A DNA stretch of 35,261 nucleotides from Chara braunii (GCA_003427395.1 BFEA01000019.1:144765-180025), one strand, 5' to 3'; counted from the stretch's first letter, positions 16,968 through 26,066 are shown. Numbers and translations are program-made. The notes: a model not told the origin generated them from the sequence alone.

Positions 16968-18095
16968 TAGTTGGTAGGACGGGAATAGGGCACAGCAGCA
17001 ACAGAGATCGTGGCTCCGCTGTGATAAGTCTTGCCGGAGTGGGAATAAGGGGGAGTGTGTAGGTGGCCCAGGTGTGTCGAGCATGACCAGTGCGTGAAGG
17101 GAATCGATTATTTCAAAACTCTGGTTGCCAAGGTGGTGTTCAGCAGATTGGCCGACAGCGGGTTATCGCCCTCATGCCCATGGGGTTATGGTCGGCCGAT
17201 GCCAGAACAATGCTGGCCGGAGCGGGGGTTTGGTTGCGCTGCCCTGTAACCTGAGTCATGTGGGGGTTAGATCTGGGGAATTGCCGAGGGTGGAAGGCAG
17301 TCCAGTGGCGTACCATGAGCAGTTACTAGGACGATGCCGGTCAGAGCTGGGGTGGATAGCCACCCTGTAACTCAGCGGTTGGGGGTGTGAAGCATGGTAG
17401 AGCTTGGTATCCGATAGGAGGGTTGAGACAACTGTGGGCTGGTCTGTTGAATAGGTAACATGGTTATGGTTCTCATTTTTCACCAAAAAAAAAAAGAAAA
17501 GTGTGTTTGATTCTCTTGAACTTTTTGATTTTCTAATTACAAAAAATCCTTCAAAAGCTTGGCGTTGGCGGCGGTGGGTTGTCGTGGCTGATATGGTTGG
17601 AGATAATGCACCCTGCGGAGAAGGGGCTAGCCTAGGGTGGAAATAGGGCACAACAGCGACGGAGAGGGTGGCTCCATCCTGGTAAGTCTTGCGGGGTAGG
17701 GCTGGAAGGGATTTTTGTTGGATGAATGCAACGAGCGCCTGAAGGAGCTGGAGGATTGGAACTACAGCCATGGTGAGGATTGGTGGCTTGTCTGACATCT
17801 GCTGACGTCTTTCGTCCCAAAGGTTTGCGAATGGACGAGGCCAGAATGACACTGGTCGGTGCTGGGGCTTGGTCGCGCTGCCCTGTAACTCAAGCTGTAC
17901 GGGGCTTGAGACCCGGTAGAAAGATCTGGGCAGTTGTCGAGGGCGGAAGACACTCTAGTGTCTATTGGTGAGCTGGTACGCAGTCGACGCTGGGCGGAGC
18001 CAGGGCGGAGCCGGGGCGGGTCGCTTCGCCCTGTAGCCTAGCAGGTGGGGGATTGTTCTGGGGTGGGTCGAGCCACTCTGTAACCTAGCAGTTGG
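16968..18095. repeat. Diverged direct duplication of about 0.45 kb
   Basis: Block 16968-17400 resembles block 17621-18095. Shared landmarks in the same order are AATAGGGCACARCAGCRAC, GGTGGCTCC or CGTGGCTCC, TAAGTCTTGCSGG, then CGCTGCCCTGTAACYTSA and GRGGGYGGAAG. A motif of the form CCCTGTAACCTAGC-GGTTGGGGG recurs five times (17239, 17360, 17876, 18029, 18073). No frame stays open across both blocks. Confidence 0.7.
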
Positions 18096-18289
18096 GGAAA
18101 GCCCCAAACACATTCAGTGTGCTACACAGCAACTCACATAGCCTCCTTTTTGCTGCTCAGAACCCCCCCTCACCAACGAACCTCCCCCGCCGACACACCT
18201 GGGCCTGGCTGTGGCCTGAACAAGATCAAGGGTTCAAATCTTGCCCAGGAAACAGAAGAGACTATGTAGCTCACAAAAGAGAAGGGTGA

Positions 18290-18549
18290 CAAGATGGTGT
18301 ACTCGCTGGTGGCTGAATGGTGTGCACATATGCAGCCATTTATAAACAGATCAAGGGTTCGAATCTTGTTTAGATACAATCAGTGTTTGGGCCTATGCAA
18401 CCTCCTCTCCCCTCCAGCCATCCCAATTGATTTCTTTCCACTGTTGCCATCACTAATTCCCGTCCTTTTTCTTTTCTGGTTTAGGGTTTGGGTCATATTT
18501 GTGCGGAGCAACACGTGCTGGGAACCAGGTCCAGCGTCCCATCATGACA
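18290..18549 (+). mobile_element. SINE family B, with Ser/Leu-type tRNA-like head
   Basis: The head has an A box TGGCTGAATGG and a B box GGGTTCGAATCTTG 50 bases later, as in a tRNA of the long-arm class. A second B box with the same flank, AGATCAAGGGTTCAAATCTTG, lies upstream at about 18223. The body ends with the dispersed block CGGAGCAACACGTGCTGGGA and CCAGGTCCAGCGTCCCATCA (18504-18549). The same block lies at 22046-22084 and, inverted, at 7242 and 14859. I infer one SINE family. There is no A tail at this copy. Confidence 0.6.
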
Positions 18550-18773
18550 ACACATGGTGAATCCAGACACTGTTTTTACCAGGTCTCTCTCATTCCTCTC
18601 TGACCTACCATGAGTAGTGCTGATCTTGTCCTCCCTTTTTCTTTCACACAAAGACATTTCAGTTGCTCTGTCCTCCTTGTTGTCACTGTCCTCATCCTCG
18701 CCATCACTCTTGTCATCGTTGTCCTTCAGGTAAAGTCCATCATCCACTATACACCTCCTCCCCCTCCCTCTCC

Positions 18774-18774
<1 letters not shown>

Positions 18775-18816
<42 letters not shown>

Positions 18817-18834
18817 TGGGCACACACACACACA
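18775..18834. repeat. Poly-C run followed by (CA)n
   Basis: About 42 C residues lie at 18775-18816, then TGGG and eight CA units. Such a run is prone to sequencing error, so its length is uncertain. Confidence 0.95.
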
Positions 18835-19209
18835 GAAACATACCGTCTCTGCATGCCCTTGAACCCACGGACGGAATAGGCCTTGCTCCACTACTCACTA
18901 AATGCGCAAAACGAGGATGGAGCTTGATGAACCACACCCACGGTCAAAGACTAAGGGTCTCAGTCGACACCACTTGAAACTCGAGGATTGGCAAGGAAGC
19001 ATCGTTCCACCCCTCCCTAATTACATCGATTTGGATGTTCGGAATGTTTCCACATTTTGCATCTCAAGGGTCCGCCCTCGGAACTCAAGTGCAGCCCAGC
19101 CAAAACAACGAAAATCTCAAGGGAGCCTCGGGAGGTCACTCGAGGCTCAAGGGCTGGACCCTACGGAACGGGTAATATACTGACCTTTTTCCTTTTTATT
19201 GGATTTTTC
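18835..19209. other. Unassigned stretch
   Basis: No gene or repeat was recognised. Confidence 0.3.
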
Positions 19210-19433
19210 CACCAATCACTTAAACCACCAGTATCTGGCCCAGCTATCGGCCGCGGTGCTTCGCCATTAACGCGCCGCACCTGCAGGGCTTCGGGGTACC
19301 GAACCACAATGGCTGGAAGCGCCAGCCAAAACAAAGTTGAAACGGCACCCCGGCGGTTCGGCGAAACTTGGCGCGCAGGGGTCGGCTGGCTCGGCATCGA
19401 TAACTGGGCCAAGTACTGGTGGTTTAAGAGGCA
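19210..19433. mobile_element. MITE family M, copy 3, 31-bp inverted ends
   Basis: The left end starts TTAAACCACCAGTATCTGGC and the right end closes GCCAAGTACTGGTGGTTTAA. The inverted match extends about 31 bases, through CCCAGCTATCG, with three mismatches. The interior has no frame of interest but carries the inverted counterpart of the GGCTGGC-GCCAGCC motif found in copies at 12672 and 22888. Confidence 0.85.
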
Positions 19434-19699
19434 GCCGTCAGACAAGCTACTAAGTAAGATCGGTGAGTTAGGGCCTCGCCACACCACTCTCCAAATGTGA
19501 AAAAGACAAAAATGTAGCGGGTGCATCTGGCCATGTTCTAGCGGGACGTTCATTCTCATTTTGCACATTTTGAGAGTGGTGTCGCGATGCCCTTAGGGTG
19601 TCCGTGAGTTAGAGTGCCCTTGAAACTCAAGTATTTTCAAGTGGCGTCAAAACGAGGCCCTACTTCTCGTAAGAGGCAACCGTCACACAAGCTACTAAG
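19428..19699. repeat. Direct repeats flanking a palindrome
   Basis: AAGAGGCAGCCGTCAGACAA and a close variant with CAACCGTCACACAA, each followed by GCTACTAAG, lie at 19428 and about 19671. They flank the family Z palindrome at 19468-19597 plus about 70 bases. This may reflect a local duplication around that insertion. Confidence 0.7.
19468..19597. mobile_element. Palindromic element family Z, copy 1
   Basis: The left end TTAGGGCCTCGCCACACCAC and right end GTGGTGTCGCGATGCCCTTA-type sequence are inverted repeats, continuing through CTCTCCAAATGTG and its counterpart. The centre holds GGCCATGTTCTAGCGGGA. The same element lies in the opposite orientation at 34807-34936. Confidence 0.88.
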
Positions 19700-19974
19700 A
19701 TCCGATTCCTTTTTACTTTTCTTTTTTTTTGAAAGCATCACCGTGGGTGCCCCTGCCACAGACACAGATAAGACTCCACACCTGTCAGACGGGCAGTGGT
19801 GTGTGATGGCTCCGATAGGATCCGATTTGATTTGTAGCAGATGGGAAAGAACCTGGCCTGGATCTGTGCTACGTAGATTGTAACGGCCTAATGTGAGTAT
19901 GACCTGACTACGGGCCTAGTTGCACTACTCACCATTTTTACTTTGATGAGTAAACCCGGATATTTGTAAATTGC
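19700..19974. other. Unassigned stretch
   Basis: No gene or repeat was recognised. Confidence 0.3.
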
Positions 19975-20068
19975 CCGGGGCCGGTCAGCTCAATGATGAT
20001 ATCTCAAGGCCGTTGCCCTTTTTGAACTTTAATACGAAAAAAAAAAAAGAAAAAAAAAAAAAAAAAGG
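19975..20068 (+). mobile_element. SINE family A body with A-rich tail
   Basis: GGCCGGTCAGCTCAATGATG then ATATCTCAAGGCCGTTGCCC matches the family body, followed by an A-rich tail at 20037-20066. The tRNA-like head is missing. Confidence 0.75.
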
Positions 20069-20199
20069 GTTAGATTGGTTGAACTTGCTTCTTTTTCTTC
20101 GTTTTCTTTTTTCTCTTTTGTTTTTCCTTTGTTAAACCGCCAACAACTTTCTTAGGCAACAGAGGCCAACAAATTCATCCCCACCCGAATTGGGCCTCG

Positions 20200-20480
20200 C
20201 AGCCTCCTTTAGCAAACGAAAACATTCCGAACGTATCTGGAGCTGACAGCTGTTCGGATACATTCAGAATGTTGGCAAAGTTTGGTGAGTGGTCCGGCGA
20301 GCACCACCATTCCTCGGATGCCAAAGCTCAACATTTTAAACGTATGTGGAGCTGACGGCTGTCCAGATACATTCAAAATGTTGCCATTTCGCAGCCCCAC
20401 TCGGCAAATGACAACATTTTGAACGTATCTGGAGCTAACAGCTGTGTTCAGATTCATTCAAAATGTTGGCATTTGGCGAG
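20200..20480. repeat. Three tandem palindromes of family Y
   Basis: Hairpins lie at 20221-20273, 20330-20382 and 20413-20467. Each has a left arm of the form AACATTYYGAACGTATCTGG, a loop with AGCTGACAGCTGT or a near match, and the inverted right arm. Several arm differences are of the C/T type that still allows G-U pairing in RNA. The third hairpin extends outward with CAAATG/CATTTG. A fourth, diverged copy is at 21290-21345. Confidence 0.88.
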
Positions 20481-20670
20481 TGCTCTGGCGAGACGAATTC
20501 TTCGGGAAGGAACCTAAATCGACGGACTTGGACTGTGAAACCGAATCCACTTCTAAACAGGCAACAACAATCTCGGGATGAATCGATCAAATTTCGATCT
20601 ACTGTAGCAAAATGGCTGGTTGCTTTTTTCGGCGCGCAGGAGAAATCCATGTCGGGAAAAAGAGGCTCAG

Positions 20671-20790
20671 ATCACCTTTCTCGGCCTTTTGGCTAAGATC
20701 TAGTGTCGCATCTGTTCAGATCAGTTTAATATCTGCTCCATGGTCCATCGGACCACATTATAAAAAATAATATAAAAAAAAAAACAGGCT
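20671..20790 (+). pseudogene. U2: U2 snRNA 5' copy with A-rich tail
   Basis: ATCACCTTTCTCGGCCTTTT followed by GGCTAAGATC, ATCTGTTC, ATCAGTTTAATATCTG and the stem-loop GGTCCATCGGACC reproduce the first 90 or so bases of U2 in order. ACCTTTCTCGGCC is the plant form of the 5' end. The branch-point recognition bases GTAGTA read GTCGCA, so pairing with the intron branch site would fail. After stem-loop IIa the Sm site and the 3' stem-loops are absent, and A-rich sequence follows to 20784. No plant snRNA upstream element was seen. Confidence 0.9.
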
Positions 20791-20909
20791 TACAGGTACT
20801 GGTGGTTTGTCGAAAGGGGCAGAGGCACCTTCATTGCCTAATGAGAAAAAAAAAAAGAAAAAGGAAGCAGCAGAAGAGGATTTGTATTAATGATCTGTAA
20901 TCTACGAAC

Positions 20910-21080
20910 CCGTCTAGATTAGTTGGTGCACCCATGAACTGTTGAAATACAGACCCAAGTTTGAATCCAGATACTGTCAGATGAACAAAATAAAATCTTT
21001 GAATGATCTGTATTCTACAGCTACCTGCGTGTATCAGTCAGCAACAAGGCAGGTACAACTGGCTCTCATAAAAAAAAAAG
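20910..21080 (+). mobile_element. SINE family A head with a different 3' part
   Basis: TTAGTTGGTGCACCCATGAA, TTGAAATACAGACC and the B box AGTTTGAATCCAG form the family A head. Instead of the usual body, the sequence continues with AATCTTTGAATGATCTG and unrelated bases up to an A-rich stretch at 21069-21096. It may be a subfamily or a chimera. Confidence 0.65.
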
Positions 21081-21289
21081 AAAAAAGAAAAAAAAAGCCT
21101 CCAGGCAGGTACAATTGCCTTTTCTTTTTTTCCCAAAAAAAGTTAAAAAATGCACTTCTCCCCAAAAAGCTTGGGAGAGACAAACAATTTTTTTTTTTTT
21201 TTTTTTTTTATAGAAAGGCATGGGAAAGTACACCGAACATCATATCGAGAATTGTTTACACAATTCTCTAAACGAGCCATTACGAGTGC

Positions 21290-21931
21290 AACATTCCAAA
21301 CGTATTTGACCTGCATTGTTATCCTGATACATTCCGGCCAACATACGGTTTTCATAGTACCAGAACCATTACCAAATCTAGATATATTTAGAGTTGGACC
21401 CCACAGGAAAAAGGATGGAAAAACTGTTCGGCCAAAAAATACGGGCAAAGAATTTTGGAAAGCTGGAAAGAAGTTCTGCGGGGACCCCACCGCGGAGGAC
21501 CAAATGCGCCGTGGAAACCCTTTGGGAATCAGTTGAGCCAATCGTTGCACTCTTTTTTTTTTTCTTGTTTTCTTTGTTTTTCCTTTTTTTTTTTGTGGCA
21601 CTCTTGGTCGCTATTGGCTGCTGCCTCCCGTGAGACTTTTCCAAGACCTTTCCAGGACAGACACGCCCTCCCCCCTCCGCTGTAGAGTTGGCACAAAATT
21701 GCGGCGAGGAATCCTCCCGTGAGACCTTTCCAGGCTGCGGACTATGTGAAAACAGAAAACTACGTTTTTCCAAGCCGCAATCTTCGGTCTGTGGGGTCTG
21801 GGAAAACGGTTTGCGGGAGAAATTTCACCTTTCCGTGGACATCTGCCGCAGGCTGTGGGGTCCTGGAAACAGTTTTGCGGCAAAGTTTTTCCTTTCCGCG
21901 GTCCTGTGGGGTCCGACTCTTAGAATGTTGC
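21290..21931. mobile_element. Foldback-type element with 21-bp inverted ends
   Basis: TTAGAGTTGGACCCCACAGG (21388) and TCCTGTGGGGTCCGACTCTT (21902) are inverted repeats with 19 of 21 matches. Outside them lie a family Y-like arm at 21290 and GAATGTTG at 21924, which may be the outermost ends. The right part carries CTGTGGGGTC three times (21789, 21853, 21904). No transposase frame is seen. Confidence 0.6.
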
Positions 21932-22045
21932 GAAATGAAGTCAGGCCTTTTCCTTTCCCGAAAACCTCACACTCGGTCCTTGAGGAGGTGATACGAGCAT
22001 CCACCTTAAGCAGCACCCTATCTTGGAAGAGTCGTTTCTATAGGT

Positions 22046-22084
22046 GGGGAGCATCACCTGCTGGAAACCAGGTCCAGCATCCCC
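22046..22084 (+). repeat. Dispersed family B tail
   Basis: GGGGAGCATCACCTGCTGGA then AACCAGGTCCAGCATCCC matches the block at 18504. A pyrimidine-rich stretch follows. Confidence 0.7.
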
Positions 22085-22529
22085 TTTTCTTTTTCCTTCC
22101 TTTTTCTTGTACAAATGTGTCACAGTAAGGACAATCACCAGGGGCGAGTCCCACTAGCAACAAGCATTGGATTCAATACCCGAATCTAGACCTGTTCGCG
22201 AAGAGGTGCGGAAATTCGAGGTTGAACTGCTTTTCTGCATCTCTGCTTACAACACGTCCAGATTCAGGAGCTCAATCCAATCCTCTTTGCTAATGAGACC
22301 TCGCCCCAGGGAAGGAAGTCATACATGGAGTTCAGGTTTCTTGACGACTCTTTGGTATAATGGATGGGACTAATTGGGTGGTTCCGGAGATTCTGAATTT
22401 TCACGCTACTCATGTTCGAATACAAGTTCATAGCTGCGCGTTTTAGTGTGTTCGGATTCAATGCACAAGAGACAAAAAGATATGGAGACTTACATGCTCT
22501 CTCTCCTTTCCATGTCTCTCTCCCCCCCC

Positions 22530-22533
<4 letters not shown>
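22085..22533. other. Unassigned stretch
   Basis: No gene or RNA was recognised between the family B block and the CT array. Confidence 0.3.

Positions 22534-22571
<38 letters not shown>
22534..22571. repeat. (CT)n microsatellite
   Basis: Nineteen CT units follow a short C run. Confidence 0.96.
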
Positions 22572-22573
<2 letters not shown>

Positions 22574-22662
22574 CGCACGCACGCGTGACAACATTTGCAT
22601 CTGACAGCTCCTTAGTCCATACTCACACCCGGATTTCTTGTCAATGTATCTGTCCGTCACGT

Positions 22663-22712
22663 GTATCTTCCTATGTTCTGGCGGACGATTCCTTCTCATT
22701 ATGCACATTGGC
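22663..22712. mobile_element. Family Z half-element
   Basis: CCTATGTTCTGGCGGACGAT then TCCTTCTCATTATGCACATT matches the right half of family Z at 19530-19570 (CCATGTTCTAGCGGGACGTT and CATTCTCATTTTGCACATT). A second, weaker match lies at 22770-22810. Confidence 0.5.
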
Positions 22713-22887
22713 AGGCTGCTCACTTAAAGCACACATGGAAAAAAAAAAAGAAAAAAGTCTGGCAGTGTACATTTCCATGTTCTGGCTGAAGATTCATTCG
22801 GATTTCGCTAATCCTACACACACACAGACCGGCATTGCCACGCTTCCTGCCGTGTATTGGCAGGACTAGGGTGGGGTCCACTTTTTT

Positions 22888-23083
22888 TTTAAGCCACCAG
22901 TACACCCGGGCCTGGAGGCGCCTTACATCAAGCCAAGCTTTTCCAAACCGCCAGCGCCGCACTTTCTTTCGTTTTTTGGCTGGCGCCGCCAGCCATTGTG
23001 GTCTTGTAGGCGGAGCTTCCGAAAATTTTGTAGTCGACAAGTTGCATTTTCAGCAAGGCTGGGGCCGTGTACAGGCGGCTTAT
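22888..23083. mobile_element. MITE family M, copy 4
   Basis: The left end TTAAGCCACCAGTACACCCG and right end GGCCGTGTACAGGCGGCTTA are inverted over about 20 bases. The interior has GGCTGGCGCCGCCAGCCATT, as in the copy at 12672. Confidence 0.75.
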
Positions 23084-23167
23084 GCCCAACCAATTCTACC
23101 CCCTGCTTTTGTGTTTTGCCACCTGTCCACAAGAGTTCATTCATAGTTGTTCATATACACACTAACG

Positions 23168-23225
23168 AATCATCACACAGAGAGACTGTGTAGTACACCC
23201 TACACAGTCTCTGTGTGTGATGATT
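23168..23225. repeat. Strong 26-bp hairpin
   Basis: 23168-23193 and 23200-23225 are inverted repeats with 25 of 26 matches around the six-base loop TACACC. The stem carries ACTGTGTAG. A pyrimidine-rich stretch and a 30-base A run (23301-23330) follow. It is not clearly a member of families W-Z. Confidence 0.9.
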
Positions 23226-23299
23226 TGCTTGGTTCTTTTCTTTTCTTCTTTTTCTTTTCTTTTTTTCCCTTTCCTCTTTTTTTTCAAAAAAGAGCAACG

Positions 23300-23319
<20 letters not shown>

Positions 23320-23335
<16 letters not shown>

Positions 23336-23500
23336 GATAATACCGAGATATCACTTTGAACTGACCGGCCCTGGTAATTCAGAAGTTTCAAGTTTGTTAT
23401 TTTGCTAATCTGACAGATTCTGACAGCATCTGGATTCAAACTCCTGTCTGTATTTTCAACAATTCATGGGTGTACCAACTGAGCAAGCCAGGGAGTCTCA
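23320..23500 (-). mobile_element. SINE family A, most complete minus-strand copy
   Basis: On the minus strand, TTGCTCAGTTGGTACACCCA gives an A box, and TTGAAAATACAGAC and the B box GAGTTTGAATCCAG follow. The body has GGCCGGTCAGTTCAAAGTGA and a T-rich end. The plus-strand A run at 23301-23330 lies at its 3' side. The head resembles a tRNA, with a possible GAA anticodon in a shortened loop, suggesting tRNA-Phe ancestry; that is tentative. Confidence 0.85.
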
Positions 23501-23504
23501 GGAT

Positions 23505-23719
23505 ATTCTGCGGTAAACAGTGTAACCCAATTTTTTCGCTTTTTCTCTCCTGATTTCTATATATTTTTTTTTGGCCCCACCAGCCTTTCCCTCCGAGCCT
23601 AAGCCTTGCCTGATCACTGTAGATTTGCTGCAGGAATCAGTCTGAGAAAAATCTACACTGACAGAGCACTTGGAGTGCTGGTTTAATAATGCATACACCA
23701 TAGACAGGATATACATATA
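23505..23719. other. Unassigned stretch
   Basis: No gene or repeat was recognised. An ATACATATAT motif lies at the right edge, next to the element starting at 23720. Confidence 0.3.
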
Positions 23720-24430
23720 TAGGGTCACCAGCCCGTACGTACGGAGGTCCCCGGGCCGACCTCCGTACGTGCGGTATTCGGGGTCCCATACGCGGTCCAA
23801 ACCCAAGGGCATTCGGCCCCCGCCAAAAATTATTTCGGGGCTTAAAAATAATTGTTTTTTTCTGAATTTTTTTTGTGAGTTCTCTATGACATGAGGTACA
23901 TGCCTATAAATTTTCAAGTCATTTGGATCAGCCAAATGAGAATTAAAACTCGCCAAAGATGGCGGTGTCAAAACGTGCTCGCCCACGTTTTTTTTCATTT
24001 TTTACTTTTTGTTTTCACTTTAGTTCGTGGTCTAAACAATTTTATTATTTTTTGAAACTTTTTTAGTGGGTTTTGCATTATGTGAAGTACACATCTGTAA
24101 ATTTTCAGGGCATTCAGCTATGCCCAAAAAAAATGAAAAATCGCCAAAGACGGTGGTGTCGAAAACGTGCTCGCGCACTCACTAAATTTAATTCTTTTTT
24201 TATTTTTTGTTATTTTTATTATTGTTCTCCGTATTCTATTTTTATTTCAAATTTGGCAAGGAAGTTGGATGTAATGCTCAGGCAAATCTTGTTTACCTCG
24301 ATTTTTCAGATTTTTCACTTCTTTTTTTTTTTGGGGGGGGGGTCTGCGTTCGCCCCGAACGGCATCCCCAAGGGGTCCCATACGTTCGGGCGTTCGGGCG
24401 TTCAGCACGTCTCGAACGCCGTTTACCCTG
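23720..24430. mobile_element. Non-autonomous DNA element T1, (TA)n-bordered
   Basis: The left end TAGGGTCACCAG and right end CGTTTACCCTG are short inverted repeats of the form YAGGGTNAC. The subterminal regions contain ACGTACGGAGGT/ACCTCCGTACGT and repeated TTCGGGCG. The AT-rich interior has two related halves, each with CGCCAAAGAYGG and GTGTCRAAAACGTGCTCGC (near 23953 and 24142). There is no transposase frame. A truncated relative lies at 31490-32014. (TA)n follows the right end. Confidence 0.75.
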
Positions 24431-24450
24431 TATATATATATATATATATA
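24431..24450. repeat. (TA)n between two elements
   Basis: Ten TA units separate the right end of element T1 from the left end of element T2. Confidence 0.95.
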
Positions 24451-24690
24451 CTAGGCTACCAGCGTGGCCCAGGGTCACTTTCCCGGCCGGGCCAAAAAAA
24501 ATAAAAACAATATTTTCAAAATTTTATTTTTTACTTTAAATTCAGTGAAGAATTTCGAAATTGCCCTGAAGCAAAAGTTGTTCGATTTTTTGGAATTTTT
24601 TTTTTCTTTTTTTTCCTTTTTGCTTGGACCTTTGCTGGTCCTTGCACAGGATGGCCACCCGGGACCCGGGCGGCCCGGCTGGTAACCTAG
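24451..24690. mobile_element. 240-bp MITE T2, bordered by (TA)n on both sides
   Basis: The ends CTAGGCTACCAGC and GCTGGTAACCTAG are inverted repeats with 12 of 13 matches. (TA)10 lies on the left and TATATATATATA on the right. The interior is AT-rich with GC-rich subterminal parts (GGCCCAGGGTCAC, CACCCGGGACCCGGGCGG). There is no frame of interest. The end motif resembles that of T1 and of the element at 31490-32014. Confidence 0.85.
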
Positions 24691-24714
24691 TATATATATA
24701 TACATATATTAAGC

Positions 24715-25079
24715 TATATTCTTCTCTCAATTTCACCTCACACTACCTACCTACCACTACTCCTAATTGTAGGCATACGGGGAACCTCGTAGCAGCCAGA
24801 ACCATGTTCACGAGAGAACATGCGGGGGCTGCTCCCGACCTGCAGGTGGGCGATACCGGCTAGGGGACAGCCGGTAGCACCAGGGACCATGCCAACAGGA
24901 GACACAATATTGTAGGAAGACGGTATTCTTCAAGAAATAAAATATAATAACAAAAATAAAAATAAAAACGAAAGAGAGATTGTACGATCCCACTACCGAT
25001 GAGAGGGATTGGTTTGCAGATTTTCCTTTCAGGAAGACAGACCCACTCTGACAACGGAGGGACCGCTGTACCAGGAGGG
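24715..25079. other. Unassigned stretch
   Basis: Short GC-rich inverted motifs such as CCGGCTAGGGGACAGCCGG (24856) occur, plus an A-rich segment at 24930-24972. No gene was recognised. Confidence 0.35.
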
Positions 25080-25385
25080 AGATCCCACCACCGACATATG
25101 TGGATTAGTGGAGAGGGCTCAGAGGGTGTGTGACTGCGAAGCACCGCTGATCAGAACGGTGATCGGTGGTGTGGTGTTCCTTGTATTTGAGCGCGGACAC
25201 ATATACGTATTTTTGTGGCCTCCCATTGGCCATTCTTTCTTTTTATTTTGTTGAGTAGGTCGTGTAGGGGTCCCCAATGTGAGTGAAAACCATAACGATT
25301 TTTTTTGTGATGATTTTCACGGACCTTTCACACACCTTTGACTTGTGGCCCATGCGTGGAAGAGAGGCCGAAATCGACAATGTGG
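25080..25385 (+). repeat. Diverged repeat R, copy 1
   Basis: This segment resembles 29185-29460 in the same orientation. Shared landmarks are AGAACGGTGATCRGTGGTGT, CCTCCCATTGG, ATTTTCACG and GCCCATGCGT. Both copies can be read in the corresponding frame as a hydrophobic peptide with APLxRTVIxGVVFLxF and PPIGxxF. I do not recognise a family. Confidence 0.7.
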
Positions 25386-25389
25386 GAGA

Positions 25390-25980
25390 TGTTTTTGGAG
25401 GATTCACTCCCCTCACCTACAGCAAAGAAGGCATAGAGTTACTATGACATCTGTCAGAGCGAAGGACCAGAGTGCATTATGGTCCATTTCAAGGAAGGCT
25501 CGGACTACAGTAAATGAATATGGTCCACTTGTATGCTACAGGACCAGATGGGACAGATGACGCGGCATTTAGAGTGCAAGTACTTCACTTGTAGGATCAT
25601 CTCAATTTCTCAAATTCCCCCTAATGAGGCCGTACCTGGCGATGGCTGAAACTAGTAGGGCAACTGCCAGACATCGTCGCTCCTCGGGTTATGTGTCGGG
25701 GTTTTGGTTAGTCTTGTGCTGGCGTTTGTCACTATCTTCGACATCCACACAACATCAGAACTTGGTAATCCATTCCCACCATTCCCAGTGGGGTGAATGA
25801 TGGAAATGTGGGGTTGAACATCAGCTGTGTAACCGCACGCTGATTGAGCGTGGGGTTCGCACTCAATAATTGAGCTCCGCTCAATTCCGTGCTCAGAGCG
25901 CTCAGAGTGCGGACGCGCAGGGGTGGGGACAAGGGCAGGGGGGCGGGGCCACAAGCGCGCGCACGCGCAAGACAGACAGA
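25390..25980. other. Unassigned stretch
   Basis: No gene was recognised. The right end is GC-rich and runs into the CA/GA array. Confidence 0.3.
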
Positions 25981-25982
25981 CA

Positions 25983-26066
<84 letters not shown>
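25981..26066. repeat. (CA)n(GA)n compound microsatellite
   Basis: About 10 CA units pass directly into about 32 GA units. Confidence 0.97.

Noticed and set aside
18478-18495. Telomere-type repeat from GGTTTAGGGTTTGGG
   Set aside because: There are fewer than three imperfect units and no continuation.
18493-18977. Proline-rich or glycine-rich frames across the poly-C run
   Set aside because: They come from the C run. Frame is uncertain because the run length is probably inaccurate.
23498-23998. 166-residue minus-strand frame
   Set aside because: It crosses the left end of element T1 and unrelated flanking DNA, so it cannot represent one conserved protein.
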